Under the pieces are notes generated by a model. That model did no database searches. It was not told where the DNA came from and saw nothing but the letters and a program-made list of their open reading frames with translations. Made by a program: the position numbers and the translations under genes. From positions 3,232,501-3,296,500 of the forward strand of contig JAZARR010000123.1 in assembly GCA_037389465.1 (NCBI GenBank): DNA of 64,000 bases. The letters are read 5' to 3'. Shown piece after piece: positions 50,215-63,100 of the stretch (within the stretch, counting starts at the first letter, position 1; every line of letters begins with the position of its first letter). This stretch comes from Baylisascaris procyonis (Eukaryota > Nematoda > Chromadorea > Rhabditida > Ascarididae).

Positions 50215-53200
50215 AAAAACGGAAGCATCATTTCTCAACTTAGAAATGAATTCGTCCATATAATGATGGGGATGATGTTTACGCAGACATCTTTTTTCCA
50301 CAATTGCTCTAATGCAATAAGACATTTCAATTTGCGAATCCGATACCAACTATTAGAAAAAGAGAAAGAAAAGAATAGAGACAGGATATTGGGCATTTAG
50401 CAAAATTGCTTGTATAGTATATCTTCATCTCGCAAATCAAAACAAATGACGAAACACAATCCTATCTCATCGAAAATCAACTCAACATTTATCGCAAAAA
50501 CGAAAAAATTCACTTAATTCTTTTGAATTACATTAGTTTCCTTTTAGCATCTTTATTGATATTTGCATTATAATTGCATCACGTGTGTGCATTTGCGTTT
50601 GCCTGATACCTTTAGCTCCCAAACCATACAAGTGATGGGCATAACCGCTAGGATATAGCAGTATAACTGCAGTTCCTCATCTTCTTTACCAAATATCGTC
50701 TCCGAAAAGCTCAATTAAATAAGTAACTCCACGTCGCGATATGAATGGTGTGCTGCCATAAAAGGAGTAAATTTTTCGATCGACGAATCGTGTCTTCCTG
50801 GGACTTTCCAAATTTGGAGGACATTTAGCGTTTTTTGGAAGTGCAAAATTACCACACGAAAAGTAGAGGTAATAGACAATTGTGTTCTTTGCTATTCACG
50901 TATAATCTGCAACGCATGCCATCACATCGCACGCATCCCCTAACGCTCTGGCTCAAAAGATCCCTCCGCATTCTTAGCAACGCACTGATGCCCAAAAACT
51001 GCACCTTGCCCCAAGGTTTTGTGCAAATGAGGATTACAACTGCCGTTGGCTCCCTTTTTCCCTGTTCTTTTTTACCAATTAACATGCCTATCTTTTCTTC
51101 AGTTTACGCGATGGACTTCTGCGTCCTCCAGGATTAATAACACATTGAACTCGTTATAGGATTGAATGCAAGGAATTACTTTCAATTTAATTCGCACAAA
51201 GGAAAATAAGAGGATTTAGTGATGTACGACCACTATGGCATGAATACGTCCGTGCTGCTATCACAGCTCAAGGACTGACCGAAAAATAATATCGCGAAAA
51301 CTATAGCCAACGGCGAATGGATTTCCACTTCGCAAATTTCTCAAACAATTTCCGGTCTGCTTTTATTTCTTTCACATTTCAGAAAGGCATTCTTCTGACA
51401 TTATTATGAACCAAGGAATAAGTGTGGAACTCAATAATCAATAAAATTTGCACTTTCCATAGAACACACTTCAAGGATAAATGCATTTAACTTTATGCAA
51501 CAAAAGCACTTGTTAGTGATTTGGCCGATGAAGTATACAAAAGTTTACAAAACATCTAGCCAAATTTTCGTCCATCCTGGTTAGCGATAAGTAGCTAACC
51601 AATTTCCTCGATATTTTCTAGTATGAGTAAGAGAATTTGGAACAGTGTATTTGCGCCAATTTTTTGATGTTCTTTCTAGTAGCCGCTTTTTGCACATTCA
51701 AAAAGTAATAAATGATACATAAGTGGAAATCACATTCGAAGAGAACGAGTGAAAGACTTTTATAGTATTTTACAACGTAAATGTGAGCATCATTTACGAC
51801 TATCGAATGCTATATTAAATAAAAAATTGAACATAAAGAGAAAATCGAAAATAAAGTAGAAAAGCGTGCAAATCGATGATGCAGCAGGGGTGAATTCGAT
51901 GCATCATGGATGAGAAGCGAAGAAAAAAGTACATTCACAGCGAGTAGGCACCACATTTTTGAGAGAGGACCGCATTCGTGGAAATAAACAGAACTATTGT
52001 CGACCACTCCGACAGCTCGTCTTTTTTTTTTGTCATACACCACAACTTTTGTTGTACAACTTTCATTAGGCGCAAATAAGAAATTGTCAGAACCGCCTCA
52101 TGAATTTGTTAGACCCCTCCCTCCTCCTCTCTCAGCTTGCAAAAAAATGTACCTTAAGCAGGTTAAAAACCCATAAGGAATGCCGTGAATGTGAACACAC
52201 TTATAGCATTAGGAAAAGCGCACAATCTACATAGAGATGCCCTTCCGGAATGACAACATTATGCAATCGTATCGTCGAAATCGGTGGAACAAAGCCGGGC
52301 TACAGCGGCATTTTAAGCTAGATTATGAGATTTGTTGGGCTTGAGAGAAGCAATCCAAAGTGATCTTTTAATACCAAGTTTTAACTTCATCCATCAACAT
52401 CGAAAAAAAGTTACAGATGCATACAAACGCCAAAAAATTTGCATATATTCTTCAGCTGATCGACACATTCACAAATCAAATCGCAAAAAAAAACGCTCTT
52501 TCCCAAAACAAAGACAAACTGCAAAGGCCATGAGTGTTCCTCGTGAATGCCCACCCGCATGGGCAACTTAATCCCCTCCATGAAATTTACATGATAAATA
52601 CTAAGGTCGTTCTACTGCTCCCGGATGCGAAAAGATTAACCCATATCCGACGAATTTATACGAACGCTGAGAAGCGTTTTTAGAGGAGGTGGTAGGAATT
52701 ATACATTTGCATTTCGCCCAACTGACCGGGCATTTTCATATGAAACCATCAAGCAATCCAAAACGAATTTTTTCTTTGCGCCCTCCGACCAGTACAATGG
52801 AAATCCGAGCCGTGCGATATGTACGCAGAATTTTTGACACTTTTACGGTTGCGTTTCCTTTGGAAGATTATGTGGTACGATTTGAACTAACAGTATACAA
52901 AAGATCAAGCAACAGTGGGCACAATACATTAGATCGTGTTACATTGTGCATCACTGATTCCCGGGTTGAATCTGCCCCGTAAATGGACAAATACGCACAG
53001 ATGCGGCGTTGCAATTAAGCTTTTCACAAATACAAAGTTCCTGAAGTGCACAATAAGTGCAGCTGGTTCGAACCTGGCACCCTAGTTCGATCATTGGGCA
53101 AAGTTTCATAGTAAACACTAAGCAATTAAATTCTTGCAAGCACTGATTGAAAAAATTAGCTTAATGTCCATTAGCCCTCAAAGAGATACCCTCGGTGAAC

Positions 53201-56200
53201 AGATGAATGCGCCAACTTGCAAAGATTTCGGAGGTACTTCAGGTCATCATCGAAGGCTATCATTGGGACTTGCAGAACATTGCTCTTTTCAGAAGAGCTG
53301 AGAAATAGTGATTACTTTTTGGTGTATTTGAAAAGAATTGAATTTTGGAAATCTGTAGTAAAATACTTGATTACCGCTAACATCGCATCCCAAATCAGCG
53401 CGTGAAAATTTTTGCTCAAAAATTTTGCATTTGAAGCTGCCAAAAAATTTTCAAATTTGCACAGGTAAGAGTTTCCGGGAAAAAACTTCCGACTACGATG
53501 AGACTAACTGATCAGAATGAACGAAATACTCTCTTCATGCGCCATACCATTCATTCCCTTCAAAAACTTCTCTAGAAATGTCGATACTTGTTGCCACTTT
53601 CGTCAACTCGTCAATTCAATATGTTTTACCAACACATACAAAAAATGGCAGAAAAAAATATCTCTGCAAAAATTCCCTTCTTTGCTAAGTTTTGATAAAA
53701 AATAAAGCAATATTGAATGCAAATATTTTTGCTTAATAATTCAAGTGCTTCAATTCCTGCGAAGTGAAAAAGTCAACCAGCTGACCAGTAAGGACTTCCC
53801 ATTCTTTTTGCACCTAACTTTTCTTTTATTCACTCCATGAGCGCATTGCCGCTAACTTAAAACTTCATCGATGAGGTTTTCAAATATAGAAATGAGGGTG
53901 AATTGACATCATTGAAGTAAGGTTTCCTTTTCATTGATATGGAGCAAATTGGTGATCTCAACTTGACAAAACAATGTTTGCCTTCCCGTCTTTGTTGCGA
54001 GTACCACTGCATCGCGGAAATTTTCCCAAGCATTTGTACCACAACATACATGAAAAACCTTGCAGTTGAAACGTGTCACCTGTTGCCACAAGCAGAAATC
54101 ATAACATTTGGAAGATATGCCTTCTCTATGCCTTCTCAAAGGATAACAGTAATGCCTTTGATGTGTTCAAGAATCAGTTTTAAATTTCCTTCGCTTAGAA
54201 GACAGAGTTAAGACCCTGAATCAGTAAATAAATAGCTGAGTCTGACAATTGACTTTCTCCTTTTCCCCGACACCAAAAGATACGAGTTTCAGCAGGCTTC
54301 TTGAACTGTAAAATCCCTATATATGTCAATGTTTGCTGTGAGCTCTACAGCGTTATTCATTTCAACTGTAGATTGCACTCTCATTCAAATATTGAGCCGC
54401 ATTGCCGCGATGCGATACGACATCATCACGCGGCATAGCGATCGAAGGCGACACATGGACAGTATTCGACAACAAAAAATAGGCGCTATATTTACCGCAT
54501 TCGTGCCAGACACCGGCTGGCACGAGCGCAAAGTAATAACAACAGAGAAGTGCAAAGCTAGACATTGCGTGAGAAGGCTGAAACGTCTCGTAGCCAAATA
54601 ATGCTCCCTCCCCTCAATGGGTGCGCGAAATGCACTATTATAAATGAAACAGTGCAAAGTGAGTGAGCACTGAACGCTAGGCGAAGCAATACAATAGCAA
54701 ATTATTCAGTCGTAGGGAGGAAGCTGCAAAGGGTTTTTTTGGCTCAAAAGAAAATGTTTTAAAAGAAGTAAGAAACGATATGGAAAAGCTAAACGAACGA
54801 TGAATCGAAGCAAAGAGATACACTTAAAATGAAGAGGTAAATAGTGATTCATCTACACAATCGCATAGGTGTACTTTTAGTGGAATGTTGAATATGATTC
54901 ACTCCAAATCAACATTGGATAAATAGTTGTTTCCCCATTAGTTTCTCATAGGAATATAATAACGCTTAGAATTTGATTCGAATCCTTCAAATAGAAGATA
55001 AACTATTATCTACTTGGTGGATTTAAGCATTCATACTCAACGGTCATGTCTATTTGTCACCCAGCGGGAATACATCCCCATTCCCAAAGGCAACAAGTTA
55101 TAGCCTAGGTGCTATTAGCGCCTTGGAGAAGAATTCAGCGCTGGCCCTTCAAGGGAAGATTATCCTATCTATTCGATAAAGATGCACCTTCTGCAAGAAA
55201 AATGATAGGGCTGAAAATGCCGTTCAGGAAACTTATCGAGGTTTATAGGTGATAATCGTCGTTATCAATTGGTTGGACGTAATTTCCGATGTAGACTCTT
55301 GCAAAATTTGCAACGAAATCATATGAAGATCGCAAGATTCAATGAGAAGTTTGCAATGAAGTCGTAGAATTGTAATAACGAAGAAGAAAGCGCTCAGAGA
55401 GAATGGTAAGTATTTCAAAGCGGAAATTGAGTATTTCCGTAAGCGAAATCGCTATCGTCGTATAACTATCCTCAACAAACAATGATCGAATATAATTCAA
55501 CGAGAAAAAAAGAATCCAATAACAAAAAAAACGAAACGAAACGAAACGACGCAGACAGCACGCAAACATTTTGCAATGAGTTGAAATACGCTTTAAGCAA
55601 AAGAACATCTTCAATGAATAATTCATTTTCTTCCAAGAAGATAAGATTCGAATTTTTTTTTTGCGTTTCTGCAAATTTGCTTCCTAAAATTGGAATAATA
55701 TCGATGCTATTTTTGCACGTATGTATGAGTCTATTTGCTTGTCTATTTAGCAGTTATTATTTGCGAATCGATAACCTAGAATTACAAAAATTCTATTCGT
55801 AAGATGCATTGCATAAAGTCACCTCTCATATCTATAATTCAGGTTGATGCAATAAATTTCGAAACAAGCTATATTAATTTAAAGATCTCGAAAAAAGCTT
55901 TGCGCATACGTGACTCGACTGGGGCATCGCAATTAAGAACGTCTGCAAAAGGTTTCATGAGGCAATCGGTTCACTTAAAATATGAGACAATTTTTCTGCA
56001 TATTGTATCTTTTTCTATCGATAATTTGTGAAAAATATGGTCTAAATAAGTGATATGCAAATACGCATATCGTGATGGCATCTACGTAATAGTCCGATAT
56101 TTGAATTTCAATGAGAGAGGACAAATAAAGTAGATTTATACTTATGTGCCTCATACATCTAATGTTTTCATGCTCATTTGTAGTCTACTTTACGTTTTTT

Positions 56201-59200
56201 AGTTTAGATATGTCACTGTTTATGAGGAGATGTCAGGTGGCGTAAAGGGTTGGACCTAAGTTCGTCCCATGCCCGTCGGATGTGAAGAGCCGGTTCACCG
56301 TTGCTCCACTCAGGAAGAAGATCGAAATTTACTGCACCACCTTCACCCCGATGAGAGTGCTCGGCGGAATGACTCAGTAGGAGAGGAGCCAAGAATTCCG
56401 GTCAGAGTCCACTTACAACCGAACGGGTAGTAATCCATAAGAAGATACATTGCAGATTGCGTTTTAAATCTTTTAAGATGAAATCATCGCAAATGAAGAA
56501 TGATTTTCAAAAGCTATAGTGAATATGCACTAAATTGTCTGATCCAGTCAACCGACAACTTAGACCCTCTTAGTATGTAATATAAACAGCTAAAATATTA
56601 CATATCTAACTATGCAAATATTTCATTGTTGAACAATTGCATTTATGAGATATTTGAGAAATTCAATGAGAAGAAATGATAGAAAATTCTGAAGCATTTC
56701 CATCTTTGAACATCATTGCAGATCGAAAAAAAGTGAAAAGCTTTCTAAGCAAATAGAAATTTCGAAGCGAAATCTAGTTGATAGGCGTTAGCATCGATAT
56801 GCGAAATGCTGTATCTATAAACGAGTGTTTCTCCAGAGGACTGTCTTAATCGTCAATGAACTGCCACATCTTAAATTTATTCAATAGAGAAGATATGGTG
56901 AAATCTAAGCGTTAAAATGAAATAATTTACTATGGAACAACCATAATCACTCCTCAAAATCGATCAATTATTCGACGAATATACATTTCGTCAAATTTTA
57001 CAACGAAGCGGTCAACATTCCGATTTTATTCAAATGGTCATCGAGTTTTTTATGCAATGACCGCAACTGAATGAAATTTAAAGACACCTAAAGCATAACG
57101 GCTATTCATAAGACTATAAAATTCACAGCAACAATCAAATTAAACAATTCTTCACTCATTAACCTAGAAGAATGGAAAAATCGGATCGGCCAACGAAAGT
57201 AGAGTGACGATGCAATACCGTCCCATCATTTCGAAATTAATAGCAGCAACTGGCAATTGCCTGAAGTACACGTGGTATATTGACAGATGAGTTAAGTGTT
57301 GCGAAATAAGTGAACATTGCAGCTGGAAGAGTTTCACTAAATGACGTCACTCAACTTCAATACTGCAGGGAATACGTAACATTGCGCAATGACAATTCAA
57401 TGAAAACAATCGATTGTAGTAGATCATAATGCAACTTCATCATAAAACCAACAGGATTATTGTGCAATTCATTTTCGCCAAAAAATCGAGAAAAGTAACA
57501 CTGAGATAATTGAAGCATCCATAGGTAAGAGCTATGGATATTTTCGATTGCGATTTCGTTGTAAAATTAAGTTACCCGCCAAATTTTGCTGATATATCGC
57601 TGAATTTATATGCAGAACTTATTTGGAATCGAATCCCTCAAGAGCACCTTTCGATATTCAGTGGTGAACTATAAATATAACTTCTAAAAGTTCACCGCTT
57701 CTTATCAATCTATCAATGAAAAGGGCAAAAAACTACAATCAAGAATAAAGAAATTTCGTGGTTATTATTTGTCAACTCAAAACGACTTCTCTTCCACAAA
57801 AATTCCACCTTATCAACTGATATCAGCTTGTTAATCGATGAATAGAATCGTTTTTTCTGAGGCTCGCTCTTCATTGCTCGGAGTCGAAAGCCATCCGTCA
57901 AATAAACTAAACTATCGATGCTCGGAATAAAAAGCAACGATATGAAATCGATGTTTGTGATTTATTTCTTTAGATTTCTTTGAGATGGTGCATTAAATGA
58001 AATTATTTCGCTCATATTTATGAAATCTCTTTTCGAAATTTCAAATTTTTTCAACAACATAAAAATTTTTACAGAAAAGGTTCAAAAATATGGCAATTCT
58101 TCGCATAGAATCGTAATTTGATGCTGAATTTAGCCATTTGTGGATTGATTTGACCATTTGGAAGTGGACTGACTGAGTAGCCTTTTTAAACTATTTTTGA
58201 GATGCTTTTTTCGCAAAATTTTTAGGTACTACTCTTTGTATATGGATTGAATGCATTTCTGGACGAATACTCTCACGGATAAACCCTTATTGCTGTATCG
58301 AAGGCCAAATTTTGTTGGATGTTACACTTTCTAACACTGTAAGCAATCAGAAAGTGATAAAAAAAAATGTTACAGTGAATGCAACGAATTTGCAAAATGT
58401 AATATTCAATCGATTGCATAGATCTTCAATAACTATTATGCAATTTTAATCTACACAAAATGCAATACAATCTTGCAACATGTTGAATGCAATGCTAGAA
58501 TACGAACTGAAAGAAATCTCTTTTGAAATAAAGCGAAGATTTATTTGCGAGATTAATGCAAATGCAAAGAATTTTATTGCAATGGATTTTTTTCAGTCGT
58601 TAAACAATTAAAAGATTTCAGTTATTGAAAAAAAAAAAACAAACATTACATTCGAATAGCGAAAATCTGCACTCTAAAAATAATAAGTGCAAACGTTTTG
58701 AGCATTAAAAAATTGCAGAAAAAAAAAGCAAAAGGTGCTATAAGAGGTTATAGAAATGATTAATAAACGATTACTGTACTAGAATTAAGTGTAATCCGAG
58801 AATAATCTCTTCATTTACAATAAAATATCCATTTATTAAACATTTTCAATATTTTTACGTAAATATCACCTCTCATTTCAGAATTTCACAACAAAAAAAA
58901 AATTTTTTTTCATCCTATTGCATTATTTTCAATATGTGATATCATTCTACAAAAGTTTTTATAACAACAAAAACATTTTTAATACTAAAATATTTTTATA
59001 AAATCCCTAAAAAATCCCTATAAAACCAAATTGCAAAAATTAATCCCCATTTCGAATAATCCTAACGTTTCGTAGTTTCCAGTCAATGGGCAACACTTTG
59101 CACTTCATGATTCATGCAGGCAATATGAGCGAAGTTTCATGTATCGGTGTTCTTAAACAGTGTATATCTTAGCTTCATAGCGAATAGTGGACGAATGTTT

Positions 59201-59520
59201 GGCACACTGAGTGAATAATTATACCATTGGGAAACGATATCGTTGGTGAATAGAAGAAATCTAACCGACATTTTACTGAAGTCGAATTGGATTTTCATAT
59301 TTAGAGATGGCGACAAACTTTGATCACCAAGATTCAGAGCATAAATAAGCAGTTGAAAGTTTCAAAGAGCTTCAAATTCCTGACTACATCCTTACATTTG
59401 TCCCCTCAAAAATGTTCAGATATTCAGGTTTGGATGTTCATAAAGATCTGTGCTTTCAAAACTTGTGATATTGGCTGCTATAAACAACACGTTGAAATAT
59501 TTTATTTCGAATTTAGTTGA
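50215..59520. other. Gene-free stretch upstream of SF3B2
   Basis: No gene recognised. Holds a GC-richer patch at 56230-56430, a palindromic GGTTCGAACC at 53065, a CGAAA pentamer run at 55531-55549, a GATATGC/GCATATC hairpin at 56052-56071, and a cluster of TGCAA/TGCAAT motifs at 58365-58590. Confidence 0.45.
51578..51601. repeat. Inverted repeat, 8-bp arms, 8-base loop
   Basis: TGGTTAGC-GATAAGTA-GCTAACCA with perfect arms. The loop contains GATAAG, a GATA-factor core, which may be coincidental. Confidence 0.7.
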
Positions 59521-60033
59521 ATATATTTCCAACTTTTTCGCTGCAACAATAATCACGCTGTTCGTTTAAAATGGGTCCTGAAGCAGAATTTGATTACGGT
59601 ATTGATTGGCTGAAAGCTACAATGCACGGTCGGTTATAAGCATTTCATTTTTCAACGATATTGCTTTGTGGAAGATTCGTTTGAGTGGAAATTTCTAAAG
59701 GTTTATTGAAACATATCGAACAATTCATTGCTTATCAGTTGTGTTTCTTTTGATTTAATTTTTGTTTTCATTTTTTTTCTCTTATTAAAAACTTTCTATT
59801 TTCTATAAATTATAGTGCCGTTAACATTCAATGTTCTAATGATAACTATATAATTCAATGATTACAAATTAATTGAATTAGATATGAATTGTTATTTAAT
59901 ATGAATTAATGAATTAGATATCAATTAATAATTTCAAATTGTTTATTACCGAATCCCTATGCGTTATAGTGTTCATTTTTATAGAAACGTATATTATGTT
60001 TTATAAAATTTGATAATGTGGTCTTAAGAAGAG
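59521..60033 (+). other. Very AT-rich stretch upstream of SF3B2
   Basis: Likely 5' flank or outron. From 59810 to 59945 it is extremely AT-rich, with two near copies of TTGAATTAGATATGAATT about 46 bases apart. A 22-codon frame opens at ATG 59571 and could be an upstream exon. No TATA box or other element can be named with confidence. Confidence 0.35.
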
Positions 60034-60045
60034 TTTGATTTGCAG
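60034..60045 (+). promoter_or_regulatory. Splice-acceptor-like site before the SF3B2 start codon
   Basis: TTTGATTTGCAG ends 11 bases before the first in-frame ATG. In nematodes such a site close to the start codon is commonly a trans-splicing acceptor for a spliced leader. It could equally be a normal cis acceptor for a 5' exon near 59571-59628, whose phase fits. The sequence alone does not separate these. Confidence 0.45.
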
Positions 60046-60056
60046 ATATCACGAAG

Positions 60057-60134
60057 ATGGTTCATTTAGAAACCGAAGAAAGAGTAGTCTTAGATACCGA
60101 ACCAACTGCACACTTCAACAAGAAGGAATTGAAG
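60057..60134 (+). CDS. SF3B2: SF3B2 exon 1 (26 codons)
   Basis: Starts at the first ATG after an acceptor-like TTTGATTTGCAG and ends in ...FNKKELK at phase 0. Splicing to exon 2 gives ...KKELK-ELERRKNKNKKKK, a smooth continuation of charged sequence. The donor AAG|GTCTCA is weak. Reading on instead reaches a stop (TAA) 20 codons later, so splicing is required. An in-frame upstream exon at 59571-59628 is possible, so this may not be the true start. Confidence 0.65.
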
Positions 60135-63100
60135 GTCTCACCTTATTTTTTTTTTTTCTTTAGCACTCTATTGTCTAGGGTGTCTTTATGTTTTTAACGC
60201 ACCTTTGCGAGCAAGAAGGAAGTGATGAAAGCTGCAACTCGTCATCTTTGAGTAGTTCCAGCCAGTCATTGGATCCCCCCTCTCTTCATGGCGTCATACT
60301 CTCTGATTTAGTTCGACTACAATATTCATCGAGCATCAATAGCAGCTGTACGGTGTACGATGTGCTTTAATCATCATTCATACTTAGGCAGGCAATCTGT
60401 TTTTATCGTACCGTTTCTAACCTGAATACATTTTAGGAATCCCTTTTTCTCAGTTCAATGACCACCCTCATCGGCACCGTTTGTGTCTGTATCGCGATCC
60501 ATCTTGCAAAGTAGAGCTCCCTACCTCAATGCTTTAGATGTATTGTGGCCATATCAAGTCACTTGCGCCATTATCACCAGCATCGTGATCTTTGCATTCT
60601 AATAACTTGCTCCGAAATAAATTTGCGCTTGCATCGTTTTATAGGCAAGGCAGAAGAACTATTTCAAAGTGTCTTTTTCCGCTCCCATGCCCTCTCCAGG
60701 TCAGTAGGGAGGAAGGGGGATGGGTAGGATCTGCTTATATATACTCTGAAATGTGCTCAATTTAATGTAGCACTTACTCATTAATGCAATGTTTTCCACT
60801 TAGGAACTCGAACGTCGAAAGAACAAGAACAAGAAGAAGAAGGAATCAAAAAAGAAAAAGAAGGAAAAGAACGCCCTTACTAATGGTCTACAAAACGGAA
60901 TCGGCTCAGGTATGCACATCCAATATGAAACGTGTTGAATCGAAAATAGGAACGTTTTATATGAGGGAACACTTAATCAACGAGAAGTGATTAAGAGGGC
61001 AGTTAGGATGATAGACCCGAAGAATGTCTATGAAGAGACATTGACAGTTGGTTTAGGGATAGGGTGACGAGAAAGAAAATAAACGGAGTGTTCACCGTAC
61101 AAGCGTTTCGAGTGTAATTCCGTTGCGGGATAAGCTCGAGTGTGGAGGAGAATTTCAACGGTCCTTCATCTGGTACCTGAAACTTGGGCTTTTTGAAACC
61201 TGAACACTAGATTTTGTGGTCAGCGTTCGAAGAGGTGATAGGATCAAGGCACCGTTGGACTCTGCCGATCAGGACTCGTGAGCTTTGCAGTTCCTTCTAA
61301 ATAGTGAATATTACTAGTGTGACGAAAGCTGCTGTTATATACCGTAAGCCTTTGCGAAAACCTAAGAGAAGTGGTTACACTTTTTTTCACTGTACCAACC
61401 CCATTTGATGATATTATTGCATAGTCACCATTTGGTGTGTACTCATTTGTAATCGTTATGATAAGTTAATGAACGATCCTCAGCTTCGTTCAAAGTAATG
61501 CACAAATCAGTTGGTATTTTCTAAAGGTGTTGAAACAACGGCGGATGTCTCGTCTGATGGAGGTGATGATCTCGCTGTCGAAATCGAGTACGTTGGTGAA
61601 GCGCCCGCAGTTGATCCATCCGATCCAAATTTTCAGTATTTCGCAAAAATCTTCGAGAATTTCAAGGTATACCTGTCGTATTCCATACACCTGAGCACTT
61701 TATAATGGAAAAGTTTCAATTTCATTGCTGCGATTGTTTTTTGCGTGATGCTTTCCTGATTCACGCCAAGACTATCCAACATTAATTTTTGCACCCCTGG
61801 GACCTAGCACGTATAATTCTTTGTGTTTCCCCATTATTTGTCCTTGTTTTACCTATGTGTGGGAGGGGAAGATGGGTGGAAGAGGAGTGTACTATGATGG
61901 AACCAGTTATTAAGATCGTTTTTTTCTAAACCTTTTTGAGGCTCTTAGTTTCGACATATACCCTGCTGCTGAAGCTACTATTACGATAGGTAACTTATTT
62001 CACTTGTTTTTAATATTGTTTATTTCAACTTACATGCAAGCATGAATTCAAAAAAACAACTTTTTGTTGTTTCGTCCAGAGTTGAATCTTAGTCAGTTTG
62101 GTTTTTCGGCACTCACTGAAGGCCTGATGAGTGACGTTCAGTTGCCAGCATAATGATTATTATTTTCATAGCTGCATACATTCTAATCATAGATGGATTC
62201 ATCTTTATTGACCTAATCTAAATCGGTGTTCGTTTAACGGATTGAATCCGAAACACACATAGAATAAATGATAGATGTGAAGCACAATAAAGACCTTGAA
62301 TCATTCACTGCTCAAATTGCTTCGGTATGATGGTGTTGTAATTCGTCATTAATGTGCCCTCTCTGTTGGATTTGGATTTGAAATCTCGTTTAATCAATGC
62401 TTATTGATTTAAATCCCATTGCGCTGTCATAATTTGACCTTGTGATAGTCGAAAAATGTGAGCACTATGACGAACTGCATTTCATGTTTTTAGATAGCCG
62501 AGGAAGAGAAGAAATCCGATACTTTGGCTGCTCCAATTGGTCAGCCGGATGTGAAAAAGGAAGAAGCGCCGACTAAAGCATCCATCTCTGAGAAGATCCT
62601 TCAGGAAGAAATGAGTGAGAAGCGAGTAAGCAAGTTTGCCTATTCATTCGTTCGATAATTAATTGCTCTCAACTGAGATTGTTCGTCCATTGCATTTCGA
62701 CATTTCGACGTATTCCTCCTCAGACGGTGTCCCATACATCAGTTGACGTTTGTATCAGCGGTGTAATCGGCTACAGTTTGGAGACGAAATTTCTAGCCAC
62801 TGTATTTTTTATAATCGAAGAATGTGAAGGGCATGTGTTCATTCATTGACGTGATGCCCCTTCTATATTGAAATGAGGCTTTCTTTCCTAGAAGAGTGGC
62901 TTATTTGATTATTGACTAAGTGTTCTATAATGGACTATAGCCTGCATTCAGCTTTTGCAAGGATCTGATTCTAAAAGCACGCTTACGAAATAACAATGAG
63001 AAATGCTTTTGAACATGGTTTAAACATGATTGATTGCAATTCCTAATTTTTTTTTTTTTGCAAACGAATGGGATATGATCTGCGATGGTAGCAATTATGA

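Noticed and set aside
53041..53100. GGTTCGAACC, resembling a tRNA B box on both strands
   Set aside because: It is a palindrome, and no cloverleaf, A box or acceptor stem can be built around it on either strand. The TGCAC/GTGCA hairpin beside it does not help.
39729..57349. Two TGACGTCA (CRE) sites, at 39729 and 57342
   Set aside because: About one such 8-mer is expected by chance in 64 kb, and neither is close to a known promoter.
60135..60163. A 29-nt intron ending at TTTCTTTAG, continuing SF3B2 exon 1
   Set aside because: It is below the usual minimum intron size, and the reading frame after it soon stops.
60188..60370. 60-codon Ser-rich frame inside SF3B2 intron 1
   Set aside because: It lacks similarity to SF3B2, would break the KKELK-ELERR join, and ends in a stop.
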